A stretch of 64,000 bases of DNA from assembly GCA_033239525.1 (NCBI GenBank), contig BSYO01000002.1:16154626-16218625 (forward strand), read 5' to 3'. This stretch comes from Nepenthes gracilis. Its lineage: Eukaryota; Streptophyta; Magnoliopsida; Caryophyllales; Nepenthaceae. Under the pieces are notes generated by a model that was given only the letters and a program-made list of their open reading frames with translations, made no database searches and was not told where the DNA came from. Made by a program: the position numbers and the translations under genes. Below, piece after piece: positions 18,934 through 30,007 of this stretch (position 1 is its first letter; each line of letters begins with the position of its first letter).

Positions 18934-20320
18934 GTGGAACATTCCACGGACCAACCTACCCCGGAGTGAACTTTGGTTTGATCGCTGATTGGAGGTTGCT
19001 GTCTGACCGGAGTAGCTTTTGTGGTGTTTGGCTTCTGGAGTGGTTCTTATTGTGTGGATCTTGTTTCTGAAGGCTTCCTGGGCTGTGTCTTCTTCTGGGT
19101 TTCTTTTGCTTCTGTGGTCTCCGGTCATGGAGCGTTTCTGTAGTCCCTCCTTCAAAAAAAAAAAAAAAAAAAAAAGGGTATTTTTTCATCTCTGCTTTGA
19201 TCCCGGAGTGTTCTTTATGCCCCGGAATCCGGAGTGATTTTGATTCCGGAGTTCTTTTTCTGCACTCCGGAATCCGGTTTTTTGCTTTTATAATTCCCTG
19301 GATACGGAGTGCTCCTTGTACTCCGGATTCCTGTATGCCTATGAGTCCGTAGTGCATTTTAAGCACTCCGGAATCCGGACTCTTGTGTTAAACCCTGGGT
19401 TTGGAGTGCTGTCTTCTAAGGCAATCCGGATCCGGAGTGATTTTATAAAAAAAAAAAAACAAATTGCTTTCTTCTGATTCCGGAGTGCCCTTTGTACTCC
19501 GGAAGCCGAAGTGCCTGTTTTTCCGGAGTGCTTTTCTGCACTCCGGAATCCGGGCTGCTTTTGTAATCTCCCGATTTCGGTGCTCTGTCCTCTCTGGCCC
19601 TCCGGAACTGGTGTGATGTTGGAAAAAAAAAAAGGTAATTAATTCTTCAGCTTCCGGTCTCCGGACTGAGTCTTTGTTCGCGATTTGATGGACTGCTGCA
19701 TAGCTTTCTGTCAATTTGGCGGAGTGATTTGGGACGGACTGTTTCTGGTGGAATGGCTATGGACGGAATGCCCTGCGCTTTTAGACGGACCTCTCGGGCT
19801 CTCCGGAATTCGGAGTACGGTTTACCACGTACTTGGCTGGCCTGTTTCATTTGGTCGGAAGTGTTTCTGCTGATCTTCTCCCGGAGGGCCTTTTATCTGT
19901 TCTTCCGGAGTGATTGTCGCTGAGATATTGGTCGGAGCTGATTTGTGACTTTGAATTCGTGTGCATTTGTTTGCTGGAGTTCTTTCTTCCGATGTGCATT
20001 TTTCCGGAGTGTATTGTGCTGATAGAGGCTGGAGTGGAAGGTTGAAGACGGAGTGTGATTGAAGCCGGAGTGTCTTTGTTGCCGGAGCGTCTCTAGAGGC
20101 CGGGTTAGTTTATTGTTGCTGAAGTAATTTTTTGTGATTGGAGCTGTTGGCTTACTAGAATCAACGTCAGTGTAATTTTTTAATGACTGTTGTCATTGGT
20201 CTAGGGGTCTCCCCTACTTTGTGTTCCTTATCCAAGTCGGCAAAACACTTGGGTACAAACATATTTTTGTACATTCTTTATACTTTTAATACATTTAATT
20301 ACTTACCAAAAAAAAAAAAA
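18934..20320 (+). other. LINE 3' UTR rich in CCGGAGTG motifs
   Basis: No gene in this stretch. After an A21 run at about 19157-19177, the sequence 19195-20100 is dominated by variants of CACTCCGGAATCCGGAGTG and its halves (for example at 19219, 19262, 19364, 19481, 19522 and 19540), with at least two dozen CCGGA-containing units. Further A-runs occur at about 19448 and 19623. The end carries the conserved hairpin and ACATTTAATTACTTACC(A)n. Confidence 0.8.
20220..20263 (+). other. LINE 3'-terminal stem-loop
   Basis: Arms tgtgttccttatccaagt and acttgggtacaaacata enclose the loop cggcaaaac. It is about 40 bp upstream of the ATTACTTACC end of the LINE at 9301-20320. Confidence 0.75.
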
Positions 20321-20336
20321 ACAAGGGAGCTGCAGG

Positions 20337-20410
20337 AGCACGACAAGCGATAAGGGTCCAAAATGGGGGGCAATAGCTATACCGTTGGGCGCAACAGGGG
20401 AGATGCTGGG
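20337..20410 (-). repeat. rDNA intergenic spacer fragment (unit 1, part b)
   Basis: A 74-bp strip of IGS repeat (agcacgacaagcgataaggg, ttgggcgcaacaggggag) lies between two LINEs. Its left neighbour is the TSD of the plus LINE, and its right end (20398-20410) is the TSD of the minus LINE. The strip continues the IGS of 9104-9300 and 24458 onward. Confidence 0.75.
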
Positions 20411-20464
20411 TTTTTTTTTCGGTAAGTAAGTAAAATTGGATTAAATGGAAAAAATTACATAAAC

Positions 20465-20508
20465 TATGATTTATCTCCAAGTGTTTTTGGACTTGGAGGT
20501 AAAGCATA
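20465..20508 (-). other. LINE 3'-terminal stem-loop of ORF1-only element
   Basis: Arms tatgatttatctccaagt (20465-20482) and acttggaggtaaagcata (20491-20508) pair around gtttttgg, which is CCAAAAAC in element sense. Confidence 0.8.
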
Positions 20509-20509
20509 A

Positions 20510-21925
20510 ATGCTAGGGAATTCCCCGAGCACTTTGGTACATCAAATGACACCAAAAAAATTAACACAAAAAAAAAACCGGGTCCTCCAAGGGGACAACA
20601 TTCGACAATACTGACAAATTTTACAACACTTTGGATTCTTGCTCAAACCACACGTTGGACCACCACCATTTGCATATCGGGTTGGATCATGCCCCACAGC
20701 AACACAAAAGGCATTCAATCAACAATATCTTAGGTAGTTCAGTAACAGCACCAAACAAGCAAAAGCACCTCGATCTTGTGCAGGTCGGATAGTATGCATC
20801 ATGGTCCAAAACCAGCAACATGCCACAGCCGGTTAAGCCAGCAATTTTGGACCCAGGAGCAATCATAAACTGGCATCCATCCTGGTAGCAACAAATCTAA
20901 ATTCAGCAACACAGCTCCAAAAAGCCTTCAGTAGCACCTCAAAAAAAACTACAATTTTCATTTCAGCAAAAACCTTAGATTAAACATCACAGCCAGAAAC
21001 ACACCAGCACAACAAATCAGCCACCTCGGTCGAAGCAGCACCTCGTCCATTTGCATCAGAGGGTAACTTTTCCCCTGGCTCAATCTCACCAAACACGCTC
21101 AATAAAAACACTAGACAGCATCAGGTAGTGCATCATCATCTATATGACATCACCCAGCTTCAATAGCTGCAAAATCTGAAGCAATCACCCCTATAGCAAC
21201 CGGAGAGTCTTGAACTTGCCCGGTATACCCCGGAATAAATGAGCTTAGCCAGCAGAAAGCTGGGCAATAGGCATCAAGGGCAAAGATCTCGAAAAGATCC
21301 AAGGCATACAATTGGGCAACATGGCCCACACTTCCAAAATTTCTATAGACAGATGCTGCAGAAACAACTGCATTGAAACACATAGGGTGACATCAACAGC
21401 ATGCACCACGGGCGATAACCAATAGAAAACAGCCACTGCAGTATTTTCGTATCAGCAACATCACAACAATATCACTTAGGTTGATGCATTCCTTGGACAA
21501 ATGCCATTGAACCATACACATCGTCCTAGACAAATTCGTCCTGTTACACAAACGCACCACAACCATTCTAATTCCATAGTAAGGTTGAGATCAGCAAGAG
21601 GCGCATCAGCACAAAGTGCATCAGCACCATCACCAGCACCCTATTGATTAAGCATGACGCCCATCTCGAGCATATGTTGGATTCCAAATATGCAGTAGCT
21701 TGTTCCGGCGCATTAAGTACAGGCCGTGTAGGGCACACAAGCCTGCCAATCCCAAACCTTGCTTACTTGGCAGCGCGTCCAAACCAGTGACTAGTTGAAA
21801 ACGTACTTGGTGCTAGTCACTTACAAAATAACCCGGCAGAAACCGTTGAACACAAGCAAAAGCTGGTCCCAAGGCAACAGCAGCATCATACCCGGGCCGC
21901 AACCTCACAGACCAAGTTTGTTTTC
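20510..21925 (-). other. 3' UTR of ORF1-only LINE, no gene
   Basis: About 1.4 kb of A/C-rich sequence (plus strand) with scattered cagcaac and ccagca tracts. No frame resembles ORF2. I see no tandem array. Confidence 0.6.
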
Positions 21926-24456
21926 AGTCAGCTCAAAACAGCGTTCGTGCTAGAGGAACCCTTGGAGTTCTTGGAAGCAGCTTTTCACTGTCTCCTTGAC
22001 TTGACATGTTTCCAGGTTCCATCATGCACTGTAACACCTTGATTGTATTTCACATCTTTAACACTTCGGCCATTCAGCTGTTGTGAGCATTTAGATTTGT
22101 CAAAATTTATGAGACCCGCTACTAGTCCATCCAGATCGCTATATTGCCAAGATGGAAAGTTCGTTTTCAATTCTAGCAGAAAACTAAGAAAGCTAAAAAT
22201 AACCATTCTCCCATCTGGAGATAAGGAATCAATGTGTGGTTGGGAGGATTTAGCAACCCCCAACAGTCTAAGGGCCTCAAAAAGTGCATTGGAAGAGCTG
22301 TTTAGAGTCACCTCAGTCATCGAATAGGAAGATCTGAATTCATCCCTAGACTTACCAGTTACATTGCAGCAACAGCTCTCCATAAATCAAGCACAATGTT
22401 CCTATGTTCCGGGGCAAGGGAGTTAATATGTAGTAGAGAATCTTTTGCCATTAATAACTTCTTAAGGGCATAGAGCATTGGATCATTATCAACATCCTCA
22501 ACTGCCATGGCCTCCTTAAAGTGAGCAGATACAGTTGCAAGCCCGCTTCCAAGGACCCATTGGTCACCCAACACAATATCCTCATCGCCCATTGCCTCCT
22601 TGACAAGGCCAGACTCATCGAAGTGATACTTGCTAGAAAGGCTTGAAATTGGTTCGGGAGTGAAATCAAGGTCCACGTCCAAGGGACACAAGATTTGATT
22701 CCTCCCAAAATGAGTTGAGCTATGCGAAGGTGAGCCCAGGTCTAAGATGCCACTTCTCGGGGCACAGCCAACCTGGCCAGCAGGGGCATCAGGAGAGCTG
22801 GGAGCAGGGCCAACAATGCAAGAGACCATGGCCATTTCAACAACCGGTTGAGAAGAATCCAACAGAGAATCCACCACCAAACCAGTGGAAGTAGCATCCA
22901 CTTCAGAAGCAGTATCCATGCCTAGAGAGTTACAGGACATCAGGGAACTTCCTTCCATCCTGATGGTGACTTGGTCAGCGAAATCAACTAGATCCAGGGG
23001 CACCACAGCCCTTTTTTCTGGAGCAGGATCAGGATCACCGCAGACTAGCTCACCAGGAAGATCAGATTTGAGCTCAGTCCTAGTGTCAACGGGAATGCCG
23101 TCATTCGTGGTCAATTCCACAGATGAATCAGGGCAGTTAGCATCAGAATAACCACTGTGTAGCTGCTCAAGAGAGGACCCTTGATTCGATGGCTGAGCTT
23201 GGGCTTCTACAACCCGGGTCTCCTTACACACAGGAACCATATAAGGCACCTTAGTAGGATCAGCCACCTGCAGATTTGAATCCTGAGATTTGAGATCAAC
23301 ATCATGGCCTTCTGGCAGTGAAGGAGCAACATGGTTGGCCTTTACTTGATCAAGTTTACTCTATTTGGCTATAGACACACGACGCGCCGGCTTCCATTGA
23401 TAAGCCACTGCAACCTCAACCTCAGCAGCTTCAGACTTTAATCTGATTTTTGTGGGAAGTGGATCATCCTTACCCACTTCAACACAAACTCGGGCAAACT
23501 ATACTCGGTCCATTGGTGTTGTATTAGTATCCAACTGGATGGGCTTGCCAATTCCACTAGCGATCCAGCTAAGACCTAAAGGGGTCAAATATTCAAACGG
23601 AATATTGGTCAGAGTGATCCATACTGGGAACCTTTTGTGGGATTCCATCGTGAGAGCCATACCAGGTAGCCATCTTGAAAGAAAAATAGTTTTTTGTCCA
23701 AAGGCCTAGGGACCTTTTGATAAACACTCATTCAGCTTAGCAATTGAGTCGAACCTAAAGAAGAAAAACCCCTTGTCATTTCCGGCGACATAACAAAGGC
23801 CAAATCTAGACCAAATCATACAAGCAATGGAGTCTACCACCTTAAAAGGGAGAGATTTTTCGTAGAAGTATCCCACTAATGTTGCTCCCCAGTATTCCCG
23901 GCACTGTTGAGTGACTTCAGCAGGAGGAGAAGAAATGGAGACAGCATCTCCATCTAAGGATTGAGGGGGGTAATATTTCAAAGGAGAAGATTGATTAAAC
24001 ACTTTGCCCTTAACAACATCGGCCCACGAGGGGAGCGGGAGTCTGGGTGAACCCAGACTGAAGGTGCAAGGTGGCGGAATCAACAGATGGACTTGAGAGC
24101 TTCGGATTAGAACCTGGCAGAGAGCATGAATCCACCAGATTACCAGCTGGCTCAGTCGCAACAGCAGCGGACCATTGCTCAGAATTAGGACTCTCCAAGA
24201 GCACCGGCTCCTTTCTTCGATCGGTAACCCCAGCAACCAACTCAATCGGAGAGCAGACCTGATTTTTCAGGGAGTCCAAGAAGAGAGCATCTGGGCTAGG
24301 GGACAGGGTCAGGGTATCTTTCTGTAATGGAGGGAAGGGATGGGTGGAAAGGGTAGACGGAGAGTCTAAGGACAGCGTCAAATGGGAGGTATCAGGGAAC
24401 GGAGGGGGACAGGGGGGTCGGGTAGGGCTCATCGGTGCCCCTAGGGTGCTGGCCAT
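21926..24456 (-). pseudogene. LINE ORF1 of ORF1-only element, frameshifted, no zinc knuckle
   Basis: The ATG at 24456 opens a Pro/Ser-rich leader. A slip near 24050-24075 shifts into the frame of LPSWADVVKGKVF, PLKYYPPQ, SSPPAEVTQQ, ATLVGYFYEKSLPFKVV, IWSRFGLCYVAG and GFFFFRFDS. A stop follows GP at about 23705, and the domain continues as FLSRWLPGM, FPVWITLTNIPFEYL and GLSWIASGIGKPIQL. After VAYQWKPARR no CCHC knuckle follows. A long acidic linker (23267-22359, ending DLWRAVAAM) is followed by a frame ending DGTWKHVKSRRQ, then KAASKNSKGSS in a shifted frame. This matches the basic SASKK tail of the other ORF1-only proteins. Confidence 0.75.
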
Positions 24457-24457
24457 T

Positions 24458-25060
24458 GGGAGATGCAGGGGTAATACCAGTGTGACACCTGCACAGCTGA
24501 GTGCGACAAAGGAGCTGCTGGAGCACTATGAGTGACACAAGCATAGCTGGGAGCGACAAGAGAGCTGCTTGGCACAACATGGGAGCTACTAGGCACAACA
24601 CTGACACGACAAGGGTGTTCCTTGGGCATGACGCTGGCACAACACCTGCACTATTGGGTGCAACATGGGAGCTGCTGGAGCATGACAATCGACCTAGGTG
24701 CTGCTATCCACAATAGTAGTGCATGACCTAGGTGGGTCACAACCAGTGCACGACGTAGGGCATCAGTGGGGCGCGACAAGATCGTGACACAAGCATTGCT
24801 ATGCACATGACACTGCCAGGGTAGTTACGTGACATGGTCGAATCGGATTATTATTGGGGCTCGGCAAGGACATGCCCTAAAAAGTTAGGGATGTTGTCGA
24901 TGATGCTCCATTCTGTTCCATTTGGGTTATCCTACCTTGAAAAGTCAGTGGCTTTTGCAGGAGCATCCCGAGGGTAACGTGAAATAGGGTGGATAGCTGC
25001 AATGGTGACCATCCATCCTTGAGCCTCCGTTTGTTTTGCATTGTTGCTCTGTTTGGGTGG
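24458..25060 (-). repeat. rDNA intergenic spacer (unit 1, part c), 3' of 26S
   Basis: 24458-24700 holds degenerate IGS subrepeats (gacacctgca, gggagctgctggagcatgac). 24800-25060 is non-repetitive and aligns with 30790-30990 of the other unit (tggtagtt...acatggtc, ttattattggggc, gttatcctaccttgaaaa, ggtggatagct). Shared spacer in the same position supports an original tandem array. Confidence 0.75.
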
Positions 25061-25617
25061 GAGGGATGAATCAGAGTAACTTAGGGATGAATCTCACTGG
25101 ATCGTGGCAGTAAGGCCACTCTGCCACTTACAATACCCCGAGACATATTTAAGTCACCTACAAAGGATTCAACCTACTACTTGATGGAAATTATACTTGT
25201 AGGTGGCCCACGCAATGCATCTGCCACGAGGGATTGGCCAATGACACATGCCCTTGGGGACTACTGGTCAGCAAATGAACGATGAGCACATGCATTGCTT
25301 CTAGCCCAGATTCTAATTTAGAGGTGTTTAGTTATAATCCAGCGCATGATAGCTATGCACTACTAGCTTTTCAACTAAGCGTGAAGACCAATTGTGCAAA
25401 TCAGTGGTTTCTCTCGTACTAGTTTGAATTACCATTGCAACACAGACATCAGTAGGGTAAAACTAACCTATCTCACAACGGTCTAAACCCTGCTCACATT
25501 CCCTATTAGTGGGTGAAGAATCCAACACTTGGTGAATTCTGCTTCACAATGATACGAAGAGCCAACATCGAAGGATCAAAAGGCAACACCGCTGTGAACA
25601 CTTGGCTGCCACAAGCT

Positions 25618-25650
<33 letters not shown>

Positions 25651-26082
25651 AGCTTCAAATTCTGAAAGTTTAAAGGATCGTTGGCTATGCTTTCACCGCT
25701 CATATTCATACTGAAAATTAAAATCAAATGAGCATTTACCCTTCTATTCCACATGAGATTTCTATTCTCGTTGAGCTCATCTTAGGACACCTGTGTTATC
25801 ATTTAACAGATGTGCCACCCCAGCCAAACTCCTCACTTGACAATGTCCTCAGCTCGGATCGACTGTTACGCAGTAACAGTTGTGGTGTTTCACTTTTGCC
25901 TGAGGGCTCCCACTTATCCTACACCTCTCAAGTCATTTAACAAAGTCGTACTAGAAGTCAAGCTCAACAGGTCTTCTTTCCCCGCTGATTCTGCCAAGCC
26001 CGTTCCCTTGGCTGTGGTTTTGCTAGATAATAGACAGGGTCGATGGGAATCTTGCTAATCCATTCATGCACGTCACTAATTT

Positions 26083-26114
<32 letters not shown>

Positions 26115-27998
26115 TATAGTTACTCCCACCGTTTACCCGCACTTGATTGAATTTCTTCACTTTCACATTTAGAGCACTGGGTAAAAATCACATTGTGTTG
26201 GCATCCTCAAGGGCCATCGCAATGCTTTGTTTTAATTAAACAGTCAAATTCCCCTTGTCCATACTAGTTCTGAGTTGGCTGTTTGATGCCCGGGGAAGGC
26301 CGCCAAGGGATCCATTCCCAATCCTTCCCCCGGCTGGCACGTAGTGACCCACTCTCATAGTAGAGGCAGCTTGAGTAGTCCACCAATAGCCGACAAGTTT
26401 GGGGCTTGGACAAGCCCGGCCCTCAAAGCCAATCCTTTTCCCGAAGTTACAAATCCATTTTAACAACTTCCCTTACCGACATTGTTCCATCGACAAGGGG
26501 CTGTTCACCTTGGAGACCTAATGCAGTTATGAAAACGATCGGGCATGGTTGGCACTCGGTCCTCTGGATTTTCAAGCACCGCTGCGGGTGCACCAAACAC
26601 CATGTGACTTGAAGTGCTCTTCCAACCACTAGACCCTACCTCCTGCTGAGCTATTTCCAAGGTGGGCAGGCTATTAGGCAGAAAAGATAACTCCTCCCGA
26701 GGGCCTCGTCGATGTCTCTAGACACCCTAACATTGCCGTCAACCACCGCGTCCCAGTTGAAGAATTTTAACCTGACTCCCTTTGGAAGCTTATGCTGGCG
26801 CGCTGTCAGACGGGCTTCCCCCGTCTCTTAGGATCAACTAACCCATGTGCAAGTGCCATTCACAAGGAACCTTTCCCCTCTCCGGCCTTCAAAGTTCTCA
26901 TTTGAATATTTGCAACTACCACCAAGATCTTCACTAACGTTGCCCTGCCCTAGCTCACGCCTCAAGGTTTGCGGCCACCGTCGTGCCCTCCTACTCATCG
27001 AGGGCTTGCACTTGCTTCGACAGCTGGGTGTAGGTCGCACGCTTAAGCACCATCCATTTTCATGGCTAGTTGATTCGGCAGGTTAGTTGTTACACACTTT
27101 TTAGCAGATTTCGACTTCCAGCTCCAGCAATCCTAAGGGAAACTTTGGAGGGAACCAACTACTAGACGGTTTGATTAGTTTTTCGACCCTATACCCATGT
27201 TAGATGAACGATTTGTGCGTTAGTATTGCTTTGGGGCACCTCCAGAGTTTCCATTGGCTTCGCCCCACTTAGGCATGGTTCACCATCTTTCGAGTCTAGA
27301 TAGGTATGCCCTCACTTGAATCCTTCTCAGAAGATCAACGTCGGTTGGCGGTGTAGCCTGTGAGGGGATCCTACCAATCAGCTTCCTTGTGCCATGTGGG
27401 TTTACTCGCCAGTTGACTCGCACACATGTCAGACTGCTTGGTCCATATTTCAAGACAGGTTAAATGGTGGGCTCGCAAGCCGACGCTCAGAGCGTGTAGG
27501 TTCCAAGCATGCCCTGAGTTTTACTCACCAATCACCTCATCTACGGCTCGGGTTTTAGTTACCCCTCAATCCGCATCGTTCCATGCCCTGAGCGGATCGG
27601 CAGGCCGACTTGTGACCATTTCGCATCCGACCAAGGTGCATCATCGGCCCCCATCTGTTTCCCTGCCAACAATTTTAAGCACCCTTTGACTCTCTTTTCA
27701 AAGTTCTTTTCATCTTTTCCTCGTTGTACTTATTCGCTATTGGTCTGTCACCATTATTTAACCTTGGATGGTATTTACCGATCGCTTAGGGCTGCATTCC
27801 CAAATAACCCAACTCGCCAACAGCACCTCGTGGTGCTACAAGGTCAGGGCATGACAGGGCTCTCACCGTCTCTGGCACCCTTTTCCAAGGGACTTGGGCC
27901 TAATTCGTCACGGAGAACGCTTCTCCGGACTACAATTCAGACGACCGAGCCACCCGATTCTAAAGGTGGGCACTTCTTGGTTCACTTACCGTTACTAG

Positions 27999-28036
<38 letters not shown>

Positions 28037-28078
28037 GTGCTTAAACTCTGTGGGTAGTCCCACCTGACCCGAGGTCGC
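25061..28078 (-). rRNA. 26S (25S/28S-type) rRNA pseudogene, unit 1
   Basis: Most of the length reads as the reverse complement of plant 26S rRNA. Examples are ttaatccattcatgc, ggctaccttaagagagt, tttgttttaattaaacagtc, ctaacccatgtgcaagtgcc and, at the 5' end of the RNA, cttttcctccgcttattga near 28018-28035. About 3.0 kb remain of the usual 3.4 kb. A short deletion lies near 25870 (the segment present at 31795-31870 is missing). Another of about 270 bp lies near 27115, where cgacttcca jumps to gctccagcaatcc. Many C-to-T and G-to-A changes are spread through conserved stretches, so the product would not be functional. Confidence 0.9.
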
Positions 28079-28304
28079 TGTGTTGATGCCATACGGACAA
28101 TGCGGCGAGGTCATGCAAGCTTCACGGGTAACATGCTGAGCATGATGCGATGCAACCATGGCCTTCGACTTGTCGACCACTGAACGTCGTGGCACAGTCG
28201 CCAAGCTCCGATTTTAGGCCAACTACACAACAATGCATGGGAGGCCACTCTCCACCCCAACCTAGCATAAAGACACAATGGCTAGGTTGGGGGCGACGCT
28301 ATGC
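28079..28304 (-). other. ITS2 of rDNA unit 1
   Basis: The spacer between the 26S 5' end and the 5.8S 3' end. It aligns with the split ITS2 of unit 2: 28085-28232 with 36830-36978 (gacaatgcggcgaggtcatgc against gacaacatggcagggtcatgc), and 28234-28304 with 58988-59057 (aggccactctccaccccaac in both). This alignment shows where the chromovirus of unit 2 inserted. Confidence 0.85.
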
Positions 28305-28465
28305 ATGACTCCTAGGCAGACGTGCGCCCAGCCTAGTGGCTTTGGGTGCAACTTTTGTTCAAAGACTCAATGGTTCACAAGATTCTACAATTCACACTAA
28401 GTATCGCATTTTGGGTACATTCTTCATCGATGTGAAAGCCAAGATATCCGTTGCCAAGGGTCGTT
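28305..28465 (-). rRNA. 5.8S rRNA pseudogene, unit 1
   Basis: 161 bp of reverse-complement 5.8S sequence: ttcaaagactcaatggttcac, attcacactaagtatcgcatt, cttcatcgatg, gatatccgttgcc. It has several substitutions in otherwise invariant positions, for example ttttgggtacattc where functional plant genes have ttcgctacgttc. Confidence 0.9.
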
Positions 28466-28722
28466 CAGATATGATAGGTCGCCACTCACTCATCGGGTAT
28501 CTAGTGGCAAGGCAACACAAGCTAGGTTACTATTCCTTAGCACAATCCACACTGGGGTTCGTTCTTGTGCCAAGCTTAACCCGACACACCCATTGCCACT
28601 CCTGTAGCAGACTATAAGGTGTAGGCCCGATTGGTAGTTGAGGACGCCATGCCATATTATGTGCCACACCCTGATGATTTATTTCAACATGTCCATGAGT
28701 CGCTCTACTTAGAAATTTTCAA
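28466..28722 (-). other. ITS1 of rDNA unit 1
   Basis: The spacer between 5.8S and the 18S 3' end. Parts match ITS1 of unit 2 (gatttatttcaacatgtccat in both). No other feature is visible. Confidence 0.8.
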
Positions 28723-30007
28723 CAATGATCCTTTTGTAGGTTCACCTACAGAAACCTTGTTACGAGTACTCTTTCCTCTAAATGATAAGGTTCAATGGAC
28801 TTCTCGCAATGTCATCGGAAGGAGACTGCCTACGCTGCTGCGATCTGAACACTTCACTAGACCATTCAATCAGTAGGTGCGATAGGCGGTGTGCACAAAG
28901 GGTAAGGTCGTAGCCAATGCAAGCTAATGACTGGCACTTACTAAGAATTCCTCGTTGAAGACCAACCATTGCATTGATCTAACCCCATCACAATAAAATT
29001 TGAAATATTACCTAGGCCTGTCGGCCAAGGCTATGGACTTGTTGAATACATCAGTGTAGTGCGTGTGTGGCCAAGAACATCTAAGGGCATCACCGGCCTA
29101 TTATTGGCCTAAACTTACGTGGCTTGGAAGGCCATAGTCCCTCTAAGAAGCTAGCTATGGAAGGACAGCTCCATATTGCTAGTTAGCAGGCTAAGGTCTC
29201 GTTTGTTAGCGGAATTAACCAGACAAATCGCTCCACCAACTAAGAATAGCCATAGAATCAAGAAAGAGCTCTTAGTCTGTCAATCCTTACTATGTCTAGA
29301 CTTAGTTTTCCCATGTTGAGTCAAATTAAGCTGTAGGCTCCAATCCGGGTGGTGCCCTTCTGTCAATTCCTCTAAGTTTCAACCTTGTGACCATACTCCC
29401 CCAAGAACCCAAAACCTTTGATTTCTCACAAGGTGCCAATGGCATCGTAAAAGTAACATTCGTCGGTCCTTGGTCGGCATTGTTTATAGTTGAGACTAGG
29501 ATGGTATCTGATCATCTTCGAGCCCCCAACTTTTGTTCTTCATTTATGAAAACATCCTTGGCAAATGCTTTCATAGTTGTTAGTCTTTCATAAATCCAAG
29601 AATTTCACCTCTGACTATGAAATACCAATGCCCCTTACTGTCCCTATTAATCATTACTCCGATCCCAAAGGCTAAATTAATAGGACCGGAATCCGTTGAT
29701 GTTATCCCATGCTAATGTATCCAGTGCTTAGGCCTGCTTTGAGGACTCTAATTTCTTCAAAGTAACAGTGCCAGAGTCATGACTCGGCCAATTGAGGCAA
29801 GGAGCGCATCGGAGGTAGAAAGGACGAGATGATCGATGCTCAGCAGTGGTGGACTGGTCGCCGAATCCCAAGGTCCAACTATGAGTTTTTTAACTGCAAC
29901 AACTTAAATATACGCTATTGGAACTAGAATTACCGTGGCTACGATCACCAGACTTGCACCCCATTGGGTCCTCGTTAAGGGATTTAGACTGTACACATTT
30001 CAATTAC
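28723..30007 (-). rRNA. 18S rRNA pseudogene, 5'-truncated, unit 1
   Basis: Starts at the 18S 3' end (caatgatcc..., tgtaggttcacctac) and runs through gaattaaccagacaaatcgctccaccaactaag (29210-29245), gtcaattcctctaagtttc and tatacgctattgg. It stops after cacatttcaattacc near 30007, where rDNA spacer repeats begin. The 5' third of the gene (about 500 bp) and the ETS are missing. Substitutions are frequent (for example ttgtagg for ccgcagg at the 3' end). Confidence 0.9.

Larger units (their letters stand above)
9301..20320 (+). mobile_element. Full-length L1-type LINE (ORF1 + ORF2), split by a minus-strand LINE, 16-bp TSD
   Basis: Perfect 16-bp direct repeats acaagggagctgcagg at 9285-9300 and 20321-20336 bound the insertion. 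They are themselves IGS sequence. The 5' UTR starts with a segment containing agagagaagctctgccttc, shared with the 5' ends of the LINEs at 44152 and (minus) 16252, so the copy looks full length. It carries ORF1 (frameshifted), ORF2 (interrupted and mutated), a repeat-rich 3' UTR, the terminal hairpin and TTAATTACTTACC(A)n. Removing the nested insertion leaves about 6.7 kb, a normal size for plant L1 elements. Confidence 0.9.
20411..24457 (-). mobile_element. ORF1-only LINE, 13-bp TSD with one mismatch
   Basis: The left end is a poly-T run plus cggtaagtaag (reverse of the LINE terminus). The right end is at the ORF1 ATG. The flanks are gggagatgctggg (20398-20410) and gggagatgcaggg (24458-24470), both IGS sequence. 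Between them lie a 1.5-kb 3' UTR and a damaged ORF1 (21930-24456). No endonuclease or RT motif is visible. The 5' end coincides with the ORF1 start codon, so this copy lost its 5' UTR. Confidence 0.85.

Noticed and set aside
25728..28876. Many open frames of 60-108 codons across 25.7-28.9 kb on both strands
   Set aside because: The DNA is 26S, 5.8S and 18S rRNA sequence; the frames are incidental.
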